This document shows positions 40,770 to 40,817 of a DNA stretch of 40,817 nt, one piece after another. The position numbers and the translations under genes were made by a program. The DNA lies in the NCBI RefSeq assembly GCF_000247475.1, contig NZ_AHZC01000266.1, forward strand, positions 1-40,817, read 5' to 3'. The notes under the pieces are model-generated. The model ran no database searches. It was not told where the DNA came from and saw only the letters and a program-made list of their open reading frames with translations. Every line of letters starts with the position of its first letter. Within the stretch, counting starts at the first letter, position 1. Source of the DNA: Rhizobium sp. PDO1-076. GTDB lineage: Bacteria > Pseudomonadota > Alphaproteobacteria > Rhizobiales > Rhizobiaceae.

Positions 40770-40817
40770 GCCGCCCTCTTTGGCAGCGCAATGAAACCAG
40801 CCTCCGGCGTGGCGCAG
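40766..40817 (-). CDS. 3' end of an upstream gene, probably the MSMEG_0567-family GNAT
   Basis: Only 16 codons plus the TGA (40766-40768) are in the window; they read CATPEAGFIALPKRAA. The stop overlaps the AIR-synthase-like start (ATGATG/TGA), as expected for a neighbouring operon gene. In Nit1C clusters the gene directly upstream of the AIR-synthase-like gene encodes a GNAT acetyltransferase, so that identity is assigned from gene order, not from residues. Confidence 0.45.
   Translation of the reverse strand, partial: CATPEAGFIALPKRAA

Overview
The window (about 60% G+C, gene-dense, many 4-8 nt gene overlaps) looks like accessory chromosome or megaplasmid DNA of an alphaproteobacterium, most likely Rhizobiaceae (Rhizobium/Agrobacterium/Ensifer type). 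The basis is the number of ABC importers, ery-like and frc-like sugar loci, hydroxyquinol genes and overall codon style; no rRNA or other taxonomic marker is present. I see no tRNA, rRNA, CRISPR array or complete mobile element.

Region A (1-11091, + strand) is a carbohydrate or polyol uptake and breakdown operon. It holds the 3' end of a periplasmic sugar-binding protein, a double-NBD ATPase, a permease, a SorC-type regulator, an aldo/keto reductase, a GlpD-like FAD dehydrogenase, a DhnA/LsrF-type class I aldolase and an FGGY kinase. A GMC oxidoreductase follows 63 nt later. The enzyme set suggests import, phosphorylation, oxidation to a ketose phosphate and aldol cleavage. It resembles but does not match erythritol (Ery) or AI-2 (Lsr) systems.

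Region B (11239-18961) is a two-component system (histidine kinase and OmpR-type regulator, - strand) divergent from a complete RND efflux operon (outer-membrane lipoprotein, adaptor, pump).

Region C (18988-29398) is a resorcinol/hydroxyquinol-type aromatic operon. A divergent LysR regulator precedes an intradiol dioxygenase, maleylacetate reductase, a five-gene branched-chain-type ABC importer with a Tat-type binding protein, a TfdB-like FAD monooxygenase and a second, paralogous hydroxyquinol dioxygenase. Expected flow: imported phenolic, hydroxylation to hydroxyquinol, ring cleavage to maleylacetate, reduction to 3-oxoadipate.

Region D (29421-35598, - strand) is a second sugar operon of FrcBCA type: ROK regulator, single-NBD ATPase, binding protein, permease and SDR dehydrogenase, with an aldose 1-epimerase upstream. 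A possible remnant of an outer-membrane phenol-pathway protein lies beside it (35751-35996).

Region E (36148-40817, - strand) is the downstream half of a Nit1C (MSMEG_0565-0572 / sll0783-0787) cluster: the tail of a probable GNAT, AIR-synthase-like protein, glycosyltransferase, MSMEG_0570 small protein and MSMEG_0569 flavoprotein, ending with an LnmK/Pnap_2097-like probable double-hotdog protein. The nitrilase and radical SAM genes would lie off the right edge. This unknown-product pathway and the Region A sugar pathway are the best candidates for undescribed biology. A recurring feature is a perfect 9-10 bp GC-rich hairpin directly after the binding-protein gene in all three ABC operons.
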